In this document: piece by piece, positions 48,001 through 59,722 of the stretch
How positions within the stretch are numbered: the stretch's first letter is position 1
Layout: every line of letters starts with the position of its first letter
From: Hydractinia symbiolongicarpus
Taxonomy: Eukaryota > Cnidaria > Hydrozoa > Anthoathecata > Hydractiniidae
Assembly: GCF_029227915.1 (NCBI RefSeq)
Contig: NC_079889.1
Location: 1,674,001 to 1,738,000, forward strand
Direction of reading: 5' to 3'
DNA length: 64,000 nt
Program-made: the position numbers and the translations under genes
Notes under the pieces: model-generated
What the model saw: only the letters and a program-made list of their open reading frames with translations
The model's database searches: none
What the model was told of the DNA's origin: nothing

Positions 48001-51000
48001 AGGAATTTATTCCAGTAACTGCTGGTTCCAATTACACTTTCATGCTGTTCTCTATACCAAGTAATCGACATACGCTACAACTGAACATGAAAGCTCCAGG
48101 TAAAAGTTATTTTTAGAAGAAATATTATAATATCTTTTATACAGCGTAACAAATTGTCAAATACATACACTGAAATGATTAAAAGTTGGCTTTTGAGTTT
48201 TAAGTACTCGCTTTGTAAGCAGTACAACATTTGACTGAGGTTAAATGTTCCATAATTCCTTTTTTTCACCAGACTTATCTGTTGCTTGTTCATCGCTGAT
48301 TATTTACGTAGAAAGACCAAATTCACGTGTTCATTTGTTCCATTAGAAGAAAAGCTCCAATCAAAATTAAACTTAAATATATTTGAAAATGTAACTATGT
48401 ACAGTGGACTCTCCATAACTCGAACTCTCACGGGGAATCAGAATTCGTTCGAGTTAAACGGCGGTTGGAGTTAAAGGGTTTCGAATTATGGAGAGTCCAC
48501 TGTAGTGGTTAGAACAACATAATTGTCACTTTAAGGGAAAATTAGAAAGTTCTTCCGTCAATGACAGCTGTAGCTATCGAAACGTTGCCTAGTATAACAT
48601 CTATATTATTCAATGACAATGACTGAACAGATAAGTAGTAACTATTTTAAGTTCAAAATTCGCCTTGTACTCCCGGGTTTATAAATAGTTTAGTCCTATT
48701 CGGGACGAAGGGAGGGTGAAAGGTTTCTAACAAAAATTGATTGTTAAAAGTTGGTGATTTATCATTTTTAATTCTCTTCTTAGCTTAGTCAAAAGGTTTT
48801 TGGCATGACGTCACTTTTGTTGTTTTGGTGACTCAATTAAATTTATTTCGCTAAAAATGAAATTAGCTTTTACTCTTAAATGTATTTTTGCCAGCACCGC
48901 GTTTTTGAAGCGCGCAGTGAAATTAAATTTCCGCTGAAAGTCACGCATTCTTGTATTATCTATTTTAACGTCTTCACAAGATGGTAAGCATATGAAAAGT
49001 TTGAAAAAAAATTTTACACAGATTAGCCCCTAACCATTACATTCTCGGCGCCATAACAACTAAATTATTAGCTTAATGTGGGATTTAGGATTAAGAACCA
49101 CAAAGTTAAGTAAAAATTGATATAACATGGCATGATATGGTTTTAGACTAGTTTGATGGAATTGAGCCAAAAAAATTTCCGAATTTAACTGTTTTTACAA
49201 ATACCGATATAAATGACGACAAAGATACCTGTTCCGACATCATTTCTTATGATTGAAATATTTTGAAAAGGCCTAAAGAAACATGTGACCTGTCTGGGAC
49301 CAAAATGATTTATTTACTTGAGAAAAGTTAAGAGAGCTTTTAAAGGGTGGTGTTGAAATATCCAACCTTAAAGGGATTACGAAACGATTTAATAAGCTCA
49401 ATTCTCGCAATTTCCAAAGAGTGGCGTGTAATAAACGGACCATTCAAAATGGCAAAAGGGCAAGAAATTATACAACTTTAGAACCACATAGACTTGTAGA
49501 CAACCTGTTTATGAATAATTATTTTTTAATGATGAATTTGCTACTTTTTTTATTTTTATTTTCTAAAAAAATTTCTTGTTTCAGCATTCTTTTAGAATAA
49601 GCTACGGTCTGCAAAATATATTAAATATCAGTAAATCGAAAAATTTATTTTGACGGAAAACAGAGACAATACGGGGAGCTGTATTTGTTAAAAAAAATGT
49701 TATGTATGTACAACAAAATTTTGAAGGATATAGCTAGCTAGCTCTAAAAGTTTGAAGTTTATTTTACAGAAAATTTGATTTAAAAGCGAGGTAAGTATTT
49801 ATACCAAAATGTCACGGATATCGAATATATGTAGGGGATGTTTTTGTCATTTTTAATTATATTTGTATGCCCAATATGATTTAAGTTTTTGTCCTCAGTG
49901 ATGACAAAATTTTCCACCGCTATTAGCTCGGCTTTCGTGTAAGTCGCAATAGTCGAAAACCAACAGCCGTTTCGTCAAACATTTTTAATCCAATCTCCAC
50001 CGGTATAAATTAAAGAGTTATACCGGTGGAGATTGGATTAAAAATGTTTATGTAAACAAGAAAATCCTATTGCGCGTGCAGAAAGCTATAGCAAATATTC
50101 AGCTGTTAGAACTCTGATACATTTCCATTTTTTTTTTTTCATTTTTATTTTTTATTTTGTCGGTTTATATGGTTCGTGTAAATGCAATTGAATTAGTATA
50201 TTTTTCAAATTTCTATAACATCAATTATGTTATGTTTAGACGCATGCGAGAATTCAGTGTTGGAAACAGTCGACAAAAGTAAGTACATGAGCGTATTTTC
50301 TTTCTTATCATTATAAAATACATTCTGAAATTATGGAAAGAATGATATCCATTTTGCTTGTGGTTTGCTAAATAGTCGCTTGCAGTGATAAAATAATGTA
50401 TTTAAGTTTAGTCACACTATGAACACATAAGATATAGTCGACATTTGCAAGTATGTGCTTGAGAAGACAGGAAAGATAATAAAGAGAATTGCAAAATCTT
50501 TTTTTGGAGTTCAGCTGTAACTTTTTTTTTTGTGGTTGACAATACAAAGAAGTGACTGTGATAGTTTTCAAAGAAAAAGATATGTGGTATTATTGGACTG
50601 CAACCTGATATCTGAACTTTTCTCCCATGTTAAAAAAATTTTTCTTATCCTTTTTATACTATGTTAAGATTTAGTAATTTAACATTTATTAAGTGAAATT
50701 CATAATAATAAAGCAAGTATAAAGCCACATTTTCTTATGTTTACAACACGCCACACTGTTAAACGCCGCTATTATGTCGTAGTTTTTGTTACAAGCTCTT
50801 GAGCTTGTATTAAAACGCAAATGTGTCCTACAAGAATGGAAATTTTTGCCTCTCTGAGCACCGACACGGGAGTAGTCGTGTGTTCGAATCTCATCTTGGT
50901 AACTATTTTTACTTTTTTTTTCTTTTTACTATCTCGCCCGCGAGGACGTGTTTACAGACTGACCTAACGAAAATTGAAATTTCGAGAAATTTTCTATCAA

Positions 51001-53515
51001 TATTATTGCCTATCCGAATAGCAAAATATGTCGTGTCTAACTTCAGCTTTTTATACACTTTTTTGGCGAGGTTGTTTGCGTATATCATACGTCTTGTTTT
51101 GAATTAAATCAGTTCGACGTCATCTCCAGGATGGCAGTAAAGAACTTGAACATTTTGCTGCAAAAATTATTAAACGATCTCCGCGTAAAAAAAGTAGTGT
51201 AAATTATTACATCTAAGTATATAATTTTGTGAATAATTATAAAATGTCTTCTTGTGATATACCTTTAGCACAAAATTCAATTGGCAACTGAGACGTGAAT
51301 TTTAATTCTAGATGCTAGGCGGCGCCCGGTCTATTCTACAACTTTGATCAGCAGTTGTTTTAGCTTGTGCCCGTCCTTTGTGTAGTTATTCACGTGGTCG
51401 GAATGATCAACGCTGCCGATTGTGTAGCTAAAGAAGAAAGATTTTTACTGACCTACTGAATAAATAACGCTTGCCGAGTCAAACTGTAAACAACGAAAAC
51501 TCTGTCTATTTGGACATATCTGTGCGTTTTCTAAACCTCTGCAGACTGAAACTGAAAGTCTCACCGTTTTCGTGAAGATAGTAGCAAAACAAGCTATTAT
51601 TCATTTTCAGTACATGGTACAAATATTTAAATATAGAACAGGAGGCACAACAAATGCTTGGTACATATAAAAGTCCATAAAAACATCATCCGGGAGTTGA
51701 TGTCACAAGCCCTCCTGTGAAAGAATAATTTTAAATTTGCGACAAAAGATTACGACTGGCACGAAGTGTCTTCCCCAGTTAAAATTTTGCAACTGTAACG
51801 TCGAATATCTTGTGCACATCAAAAGAAGTGTAAAATAATATTTTTTTTGTGATTTGTACAATACTTTGAGTTGATTTTCGATTACTTTTTCTTAAGAGGG
51901 AAATAAGCTTCAAAATAGGAAATGTCTTGATTTATATATAAGTTCTAACAGTATATATCCACCGATCCGAATGCTGTTAATTCGAAATTCTGCTCTTTCG
52001 AACAAATTTCTTGGTCTCTTAACTTATGAAGCCTTTTGTCTACTGATTTCTAATTCGAACATTCTTTTATTCGATCATAATTTCCAATCTTTTGCGTTTT
52101 CGAATTAGCAGATATGTACTCTGTTCTTAAACGTCAGCCAAATTAAATATATTGTGCACCGGGCTCCTGCAATGCCAGTCGTTTTTACACCCCTATCATC
52201 ATTGAGCATCTGTAGTCATCATACGCCGGTTTTAATTACACTCCGGTCTTTAATATACGCCGGTCGTTTGTATGCGCCGGTATCAAACTGTTTGTTCTAA
52301 AAAATCTTGTTTTATAGAAATTGTTCACGATAAATTGTTCCAGAAGTGTGATAGTTATCCAGGTAGGTGTTTTCTTCTTATTGTACATCGCAACCTTCCC
52401 ACGTGAAGTGCTGTTTTGAAAACAGAAATAAATAAAGGCTAAAAAGTAGAATTGTTTTTAGAATTATGTACTTCGCTGTCTGTAAGCCAACATAATAGAG
52501 AAAACTTCCCAGCTGTGTTAATCACACGTAAACTTCATTGATGTTACGGCTGTTACCCAATTAACCACTGTAGCATTATTATACCGTACACGAGTTTATA
52601 ATTATTTTGATTTACTTTACTGATTTGATTTACTTCAATTCTGAGGCAAGTACTAACGTTTAAGGGCGTGGCCACCTTTCTGATTATGACTCTAATCAAT
52701 TTATGCAATCCCCTCTCTTCCTTCGTTAATGTTGATTTTTCAACACACTAATTTGGAGTATCAAACTAGTGTACATTATTAACATTAGCTTAGGGTAAAG
52801 GGATACGGTCTTAAAACTTTGATGAGAGATTGTACATTTTCTAGGTAGTGTTATATATTTGTGAATTTTGTAAATAAGTAATAATAACAGAGTGTGTTTT
52901 CTCTGCTACTTTTTTGATAAAATATATTAACACTAGCCGTTACTCCCCTGGTAAACTCAACGCGGACTCACCCGTCGCAGCAAAGTCGATAAGAACATAT
53001 CGCATTTGTTATTTGTAGCTAAAGATATTGAGCGTGGTCAGGTCGACCCGGTTTTACCAAACAGAAAACCTACAGCTACTTTTATAGAGATAGTTTGACT
53101 TGAATGGTTTGTGTTGTACTAAACACTGGTACTTTACCAATGTTGTTTTTTTTTAGATTTGCTTGATAAACTTGATGTCGCATCAAAATTTTGCACGATG
53201 GTACCTGATAATAAAAAGACACGAGACAAAAAGATAAGGCAGGATATAATGGACAAAAACTGTAAACTTACAATAAGAAAAGTTAACTCAGAAACTAACG
53301 GGAAATTAAGCCCCGTTATTATTCCCATCATAAGTTTAACTGTCGCACTTGTCGCGTGCATTGTCATCTTTTTGTTAGTGTATCGGCGATACAGACGTCA
53401 ACGTTGCGACGAAGTTGCGATGACGTCGACAAGAAAAACATCACACGGACATTTGATACGCATGAATAGACCTGCGACGGTTTGTGAGCGGTGTGAAGAA
53501 GAAATAACACCGTGA
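45044..53515 (+). CDS. Type I single-pass membrane protein (nine exons, 310 aa)
   Basis: Exons are 45044-45097, 45297-45330, 45399-45452, 46047-46208, 46977-47050, 47988-48099, 50240-50278, 52318-52362 and 53157-53515; all junctions are GT..AG and in phase. A signal peptide (MFRDLWVLCLVFIFSNC) is followed by about 225 extracellular residues. These have several cysteines and at least four N-glycosylation sites (NQT, NTS, NKT, NYT). One membrane helix lies at about 245-267 (VIIPIISLTVALVACIVIF..). The 43-residue cytoplasmic tail is basic (RRYRRQRC), carries TSTRKTS and ends near CERCEEEITP. The cytoplasmic tail has no ITAM-like YxxL repeat. I do not recognise the ectodomain; the exon-6 segment VTAGSNYTFMLFS could be part of a beta-sandwich. 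AATAAA lies near 53780. It is probably a surface receptor or adhesion protein, by topology only. Confidence 0.72.
46405..46501 (-). tRNA. Class-II tRNA-like sequence, probably a pseudogene or SINE head
   Basis: On the minus strand, 97 nt start GGGCGGATAGCTGAGCAG and end CTCTGTCC. The acceptor ends can pair with two G-U pairs, the T arm GTGGG-TTCGAGT-CCCAC is perfect, and the A and B boxes are good. The length fits Leu/Ser-type tRNAs with a long variable arm. The anticodon arm does not fold normally, so no amino acid is assigned. It lies within intron 4 of the membrane-protein gene. Confidence 0.4.
46693..46725. repeat. 15-bp perfect inverted repeat
   Basis: GTTTGATACTATCAA and its complement are separated by AAA, in intron 4 of the membrane-protein gene. 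Confidence 0.85.
48402..48502. mobile_element. Pogo-type mini-MITE (101 bp)
   Basis: TA flanks at 48400-48401 and 48503-48504. The ends are inverted repeats of about 23 bp starting CAGTGGACTCTCCATAA. The CAGT terminus and TA duplication match the larger pogo-type element at 30749. It lies in intron 6 of the membrane-protein gene. Confidence 0.85.
49132..49175 (+). repeat. Dispersed repeat match to 4405-4450
   Basis: GATATGGTTTTAGACTAG..TTGATGGAATTGAGCC matches the segment near 4405 with a few changes. Both are parts of an unclassified repeat. Confidence 0.55.
49977..50049. repeat. Perfect 32-bp inverted repeat with 9-base loop
   Basis: The arms are 49977-50008 and 50018-50049 with spacer ATTAAAGAG. 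The arm core is CCAATCTCCACCGGTATAA. It lies in intron 6 of the membrane-protein gene and would give a perfect RNA hairpin or DNA cruciform. It could be a solo palindromic MITE or a small-RNA hairpin; the sequence does not decide. Confidence 0.9.
50845..51105 (+). repeat. SINE-like repeat with B-box and tail shared with 30612
   Basis: A B-box-like GTGTTCGAATCTCATC at about 50878 follows a region with GAGCACCGACACGGG. The tail 51006-51105 (TTGCCTATCCGAATAGCAAAATA .. GAGGTTGTTTGCGTATATCATACG) matches 30612-30745. A tRNA-derived SINE is likely. It lies in intron 7 of the membrane-protein gene. Confidence 0.5.
51947..52125. mobile_element. Possible decayed pogo-like MITE
   Basis: The left end, CAGTATATATCCACCGATCC, and the right end, inverted CAGAGTACATATCTGCTAATTC, are loosely similar. 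AATTCGAA-type motifs recur inside. Weak support. Confidence 0.3.
52223..52282. repeat. Short array of CGCCGGT motifs
   Basis: Four copies of CGCCGGT or CTCCGGT lie at 17-19-base spacing in AT-rich DNA shortly before exon 8 of the membrane-protein gene. Confidence 0.6.
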
Positions 53516-55060
53516 AATTCCCGCATCTTCTGTTGACGTCTAAGCAGTCCATTGTCTATCCAACGTCCGTATCACTGATTCTTAAATATGGTGGTCAAAA
53601 TCACACGCACACACACACACTGTATATATGTATACATGTTGACACATTCTATGTGTAAGAAAACTGACCTATATATGTATAAAATATGTAAGCTAAATAC
53701 ATAAGCCCGAGAATATTCAATTGAGTGGTAATTGTCGAGTGTCTTGCAAGCGCACCTTCCTGTGCAATTGAGATCAGTAATAAAAGAGTAGACAGGAAAA
53801 CTCGTTCTCCAATAAGTTTGTGAGATATAAAGAGATGGTGAGGGTTCACGTTATCCTAATTATACCCTTGAAAAAGTATGCCCCTTTTCTTTGTCCGTTT
53901 CATGTGGTACTTGCTCATTCCTTAAATTTTTATTACGGACAGTACCGACACAACTTCTGTTCTACTGCGGCCGAGCGAAGTAAATAATTTTAATTTCTAA
54001 TGTTTTAATTTAGAGAGATCTCTGGATTTTTATCTATTATTAGTTCATCTCCGCTCGATACAAACTGTGAAATCATCTTTAAAAATATTACGTACCTGGA
54101 AAATGTGGCTAAAAATATAACGATTTGATTAAGGTTGTTGAAAAGGCACACCATCGTCATAAAGCATGACTTGATTATGTAGGAAAATTTTTAACTCGCT
54201 GGCAGTATAATTACCATCTAATCATACAAGGCTTGCAGCTCGTTTACATCCCCATTATGTGTCTTGATTCGCTGTTATACATGCAGCGCGTTTTTAAAGG
54301 TGATGAGAAAAAAAATATTAAAGTATGTTAGATGAGAGGAGAAGTTTTTATAATATTTTTTGTTCGTTTCCTTTTTACTGCCTCTCCATAAAACAATTAG
54401 GAGGGCGATGTTGTTATCTTTTGAAGGAGAGGGCGGGGGGAAGGGCGTTGACGTTTTACGACACAGGGTCACATTTTACTATTAGAAGTTTTTACTACCT
54501 AAATATTTATTTCGGGTATAGTGGTCTAATAAACAAAACCATCTTAGCGCATGGTTTTACACATGCGGTAAGAATGGAGTAGAAAAAGTTTAGCCGCACG
54601 CTACTGAAAAACAGCAACCGAGATTGTGACGTCGTGCAGTGAGGTCTATGCAAAGAAACATATCATAAAACATTTTCAAATGTTTCACATCTTGAGTTCT
54701 TCAAACAAGGATAAAGTAAGTCCACTTAATCATCATCAACTATCTCTTCCAGAAAACAAGTTTGAAGTGATGTCTCTACACTTTCGTTTCTTTCTGGTGG
54801 TAATTTCAACAATAGGTCGTTAAATTTTGTAACAAACACAACCGCTCCATCAACGGCAAATTTCAGAACTTTAAGGATAGAACTATATAAATGTGTTTAT
54901 TGTGTTCGAAAAAAAGTTATTTTCCTTCAGTTTGGTTCGAACGTTTATATTGTCAGAAGATATGGTTTCTATATACATAATCATTTTTTTGGTTATTTAA
55001 TTGCCAATATGCGGCTATAGATCATTTCGATTCCTGTTTTCATTAGGCTACCAAGTACTA
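53516..55060. other. Intergenic DNA with (AC)n run
   Basis: Contains an AC dinucleotide run near 53602-53620 and the AATAAA near 53780 for the upstream gene. No other gene recognised. Confidence 0.45.
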
Positions 55061-55206
55061 AATGGCTTATAAACCGTTTATTTAGTCGCTACGTGGGAAT
55101 ACAGCAACCTCGGTTATCTGCATGAACCTCAACTGCGTTCTGTTCATGACGTCATAACCTCGTAGTTTATTTCCGTAGCGCCTGGCTAAACGGTTTATAG
55201 GCCATT
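55061..55206. mobile_element. MITE (146 bp) with about 33-bp imperfect TIRs
   Basis: The left end, AATGGCTTATAAACCGTTTA, and the right end, inverted AATGGCCTATAAACCGTTTA, continue into related GTCGCTACG and GGCGCTACG stretches. There is no coding frame and the class is unassigned. Confidence 0.75.
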
Positions 55207-56730
55207 GTTATCACGGAGCCAATATTTTTTGCACTTTTTCGACCTTTTGATATAACGATAAGGTTTATATAATTACACCAACCAATGCTTTAATCGAATG
55301 TTATGACAACGTGTCACTATGGAATTTATGGTAATTTGACACACTTAATTGATTTCCATGCTAACAAGCTTAATGTACACGTTTCTAAAACAACTTTGTA
55401 TGATGTGAATAACACTTAACGTTGGTAATGGGCGACGAAAGCAAGTAATTTCTTTTTGAATATAAATTCCTATGTATATGTCTTTGAAAATGTTCATACT
55501 TGTTTTATAGCAATCTCAAAGTAGGTAAAAAGAATTATTACGAGAAACTAAATTTAATAAACCTAAGTGTAAGTTTATCAGCCATTACACTTTCGCAAAT
55601 GTAAACATTTTGCAGCTACCGGCTGGAAAATTTTGGCAAAATGATTCTGTTTAGCAATTTCAAGAAATGGAAAAAATCAACTTTTGTGCAGGATTAAAGT
55701 TACAACACATTTATTAACATTGATAGCTTCAGTTTCATTGAAGAGTCCGATTCCAATGTTGTTTTATTATTATTGTTTGAAAGAGCAAATCAGAAATTTT
55801 TAGGTAGATTTATCAATTCGAAGCCGCGTATTTTTAAGAGATTGACTGCGAAAGCGATACTCATGTAAATACAGTACAAAATGAAAAGGGAACAACACAA
55901 TGATACGAAATATGTCATTTTTATTCTATTCTTGATTCTGAAGTAAATTTAATGCTTTTTAAGCACCAAACACAAAAAAAGTTGATTACACAATCAAATT
56001 CGGTAGTTTTAAAAAGCCTCACTTGTAAAAACAGAAATGTTATTTTCTCACACAAAAAATTTAATTTAGAACCAAGAAAAGCAATTGCCTTATGAACCTA
56101 AGATACTTGTCGATAAAGCAAGTATTAAAAAGGAGGACTTTTAAGCAAGGATTAAGCCTTAGAGAGAGTCAAACAAAACCTCTGTGTTCTTCATAAGAGT
56201 GCTTGTTATAGCAGGTGTTTTCTACACAGAAGGTCGTGCCTTTCCCGTGAGTGTTTCACCCTGAGAGTTTCGTCTTGTACAGGTTTGACTGTAGCTTAAA
56301 CGGGACAGGATTGACAGTGAACAAAAAGTTAATTATTCTATTCCGGGATACTGTTTGGTTAAAACAAAATGGTCTGTGAAAAGGCTCTATCATTTTTTAA
56401 TGTTCGTTTAAAAATGATAGAGCGTAATGAGTGTAATTAACCTTTAATCTGATTTTATTCCACTCTTACAAAATATTTCAGCATTTAAGCCGCTAACAAA
56501 AATGCAAATTATTTACTGTAAAATAAGAGACGCCAAGGGTAGTGAAAGTATACATAAGCTAGTGTTTGTGCAGTTTGTTGGATCAGCTGTAGGATGCCTA
56601 TATTATTAACGCTCCTTCACATCGACTCCGCTACATGTTCTAAATAATGTGTAGCATACTAAAATACACTCAGCGAAGGAGAGAATATTCTAATAAGTGC
56701 AGTGAAATAATAAATTCACTTTAATTCAAA
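55207..56730. other. Intergenic DNA with a hairpin
   Basis: An inverted repeat GCTCTATCATTTTT / AAAAATGATAGAGC lies at about 56384-56423. No gene recognised before 56731. Confidence 0.45.
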
Positions 56731-57794
56731 ATGATCAGGTTAGGTATTCTAGTAGTGGTGGTTGTTGTTGGTATGTCGATTTGTTGTAGTGGGGAAGTTA
56801 CAAGTCCATTTCCTAAATTTATTTATTAAAATACGTACTTTTTTTAGCTTTCGCTCAAGCGTGCAATTTCTCAACTCTTAAGAGACTTTTTAATGATGAT
56901 CAAAGCAAGGCATATATGGTGAAAGGGCAGCCATTGCTAAACGATCAAGGTAATTTTCATCTCTGTTGAGGGTATGAAGTATTGTATGTTGGGAAAGAAT
57001 ATTGTGTGAGTAAAAGATTCTCCAAAGAAGCAAAGGCTTCATCAGACGGCTTCGTTTCTTACATCGACTTTTCGACCAATAAAAATTAAATTGATTTTTA
57101 TTTTTTAATTGTATTTCTACTATTGTATTATTATATTTTTATTTTTATTTATCTGTTATATTTGTTTAATTAAGTTTGTTTCCGTGAATCAATTTTTTTT
57201 AAACTCATTTAGCCAGGACAACTTTTGTCAGTAAATTGTTATAATTATGTATTTATTTTCCGTACACAGGATTAGAAAGCGAAGCAAAAAAAGTTTATCG
57301 AACTTTTTTAACAACATCAAGTTTTGCTCAAGTCAATCGATTGGATTCTTATTTCAGCGAATGGACGTTAGCCACATCTTTGACTCGACCTTTTGATACA
57401 ATCGAACAAAAAAATGCTGCGTTTAAAGCTTTGGAGAGATCTGAAAAATTCCACGTATGTGAATCTGCTTTGGATAATTTAAAATAAGAGAAATTTATTT
57501 TATAATTCCATTTTTAGGAAATTCAATGAGCTTGATAAATTTCACGAAAGTTTGTTCGTTCTGTCCTTTCAATCTTTAATTTCATTTTAGGCTCAGCTAG
57601 TATTTGAGTCCATGATAACTAATCGAGACGACGCCGATGATGTACAAACAGCAATGAAGTCTGTCCTTTTTTCTTCGGCTGCCGTTAAAGTGAACATGTA
57701 TTTTACTGGGGATGATGATATTATACAAGGTTTAGCCATCGTGTCGCAGTATAAGGATGGTAGCTTGTATTTTGTGACACTTATTTCAGATTAA
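56731..57794 (+). CDS. Secreted protein, unrecognised (four exons, 176 aa)
   Basis: Exons are 56731-56770, 56848-56949, 57270-57454 and 57591-57794; all junctions are GT..AG and in phase. A strong signal peptide (MIRLGILVVVVVVAFAQA) spans the first junction. The mature protein starts CNFSTLKRLF and has only that one cysteine. It is acidic and helical-looking in the middle (SEWTLATSLTRPFD..AAFKALERSEKFHAQLVFESM). It ends in a beta-like stretch (VKVNMYFTGDDDI..DGSLYFVTLISD). It has no membrane segment after the signal. I do not recognise the family. The introns are 77, 320 and 136 bp. Likely extracellular; function unknown. Confidence 0.75.
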
Positions 57795-57984
57795 AGTGCC
57801 AACTTGGTGACTTGTTTTTTTTGTTATATTTTAACCTTCTCTTCCTTGGCACATAGGAAAGAGAAAGTTAAATTTGAACATATCAATAATAGAATACCAT
57901 GCTGACACTTAACACGAAACAGGATGGAACAAACTAAAAGTTAAAAAAGAATTGCAAGTTGCAAGTAACATTTTGTACTTTTTA

Positions 57985-58455
57985 GCATATATGAATCAAA
58001 ATCTGCTTTCATGTTGCATGGCTATAATACTTACTGGATTTTAATACTTATCTTTTAGACACCCACATGCCAAATTTTTAGGTCATACCTTTTAGAAGCT
58101 ATAATATTGGCTATTATTCGAAACCACCGCTAAAAATCTCTATGAAATCTTTATAATTGTGAAAATATAATAACTCTAGTCAGGATTATCCTTCGGACTT
58201 GAAACTTACAACCCTACTTTGTTTCATCAAGTAGAATATTTTGGACACGTGATTAATCCGATTTCCCCATTTTTTCGGATTTTACAGGAAAATCAGGAAA
58301 AACGGATTTTCGGGTAATGTTTGGCACCTTTTCATGCCATTTATATAAAAGCGGAAACTTTTATTTAGCTTTTGGAAACTCCTGAAATCGAAATCACTCC
58401 CTCCCCCCTCACCCGGTGATAATATGTTCGAAAAAGCCCGGACCGATTTAGATTA
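57985..58455 (+). repeat. Truncated copy of the TTAA-type MITE family
   Basis: Shares GCTATAATACTTACTG, TTAGACACC, TATTGGCTATTATTCGAAACCACC, TTTGTTTCATCAAG and the right end GCCCGGACCG with the element at 40921-41632. The internal part is shorter and the borders are decayed. Confidence 0.65.
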
Positions 58456-58852
58456 GCAATTTATATTTTGTTGTGCGATTGCACTCTCATACACAAACAA
58501 CATAAAAACTTTTTTTGACTTTTTCGTCAAGAAAGAGGGAAAGGACCGAATTGTCATTCGTCGACGAGCCAAAACAACGCTTGCTAGGTTTACCTTTACA
58601 AAAAAGTTATTATGGCCAATCTGGTTTGTTAATTAGTTAGTTAGCTACTCTCTACAAATTTTAACTAATTTTTGGCTTCTTCTTTTAGCTAGCTAGAACC
58701 CTGTCTTATGCAAAATAAGCTTTTATTATTTGTAAAACTTTAGCTAGCTGGCAAGCCACATCTAGTTGCAGTCACCACAACATTAGCTATAATCATGGTT
58801 AAAAGACAGTATCCTTCATCAAACTTTCTACTACTAGCTATGTAGAAAGCTA

Positions 58853-58969
58853 CTACATAGTTAGTACCCCCACCCTAAGGCTAGTATGTAGCCATTTATT
58901 TTCGTAGTAGATACATAGCTACTACCCCTACCCTAGGGCTAGTATGCACCTAATATTTTCTAGCTACAT
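58853..58969. repeat. Two-unit imperfect tandem duplication (about 58 bp each)
   Basis: Both units contain TACATAG, TACCCC..ACCCTA.GGCTAGTATG and a TATTTTC segment. CTAGCTATGTAGAAA motifs flank the pair on both sides (58834 and 58989). Confidence 0.7.
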
Positions 58970-59722
58970 ATGTATTTTCTACATAGCAACTAGCTATGTA
59001 GAAAAGCAGCAATCCTTGGATTTTCTGATATGTGACAACCCTGTATGTCCCTGGAACGAGGTTGATTCTGCGTCAAAAAATAGGTAAGAACCCGCATGGT
59101 GGTTGGATGTGGAAATTTTTCATTTCCTTGGTATCCTTCACGTAGAAAAGCTTAATTCTTTCAAAGCTATATATTTATGGTCGATTTACACTCATTGGTC
59201 GTATGTGCGAACTAAGGTAATATATATTCGCTGGGAATCACTAATGTCAGAAATATAACTACACAAAAGCAAATTGAAATAAGACATTTTTATTTCAGAC
59301 TTCATACGCCGTACTCTCACTAGTGAATATTTCATTTTCTCTCATTCTTCTGCATTCGTTACAGTAGTTAAATCAGGTTAACTTCCACAGCTAATGAGAA
59401 TTTATCAGGTTAGAGGATACTTAGCAACATCGATCGTTGTCACAACAACCAAACATGCCTACCACAAGTTCCTCGTCTGTTGTTAATTAAGTATAATTAG
59501 GCTAGTTATATGAATTAATTATGACAATTTCGTGAATTAATTATGCTAATTATATAAATGAATTATGCAGTATTTAAAATGTCAGCTGCACCATGTTATT
59601 AAAAAGTCATTATTTGATTACAACGACAAAAGGAAGACACCAGTGATAACAAATGACAAATGAAAATTCCGTGCAGCTGTGTCATATCTAGTAGCCACGC
59701 TATATTAGATGTCAGATTAGAA

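Noticed and set aside
53134-53552. Minus-strand frames opposite the last exon of the membrane protein
   Set aside because: They overlap a well-supported plus-strand coding exon and show no features of their own.
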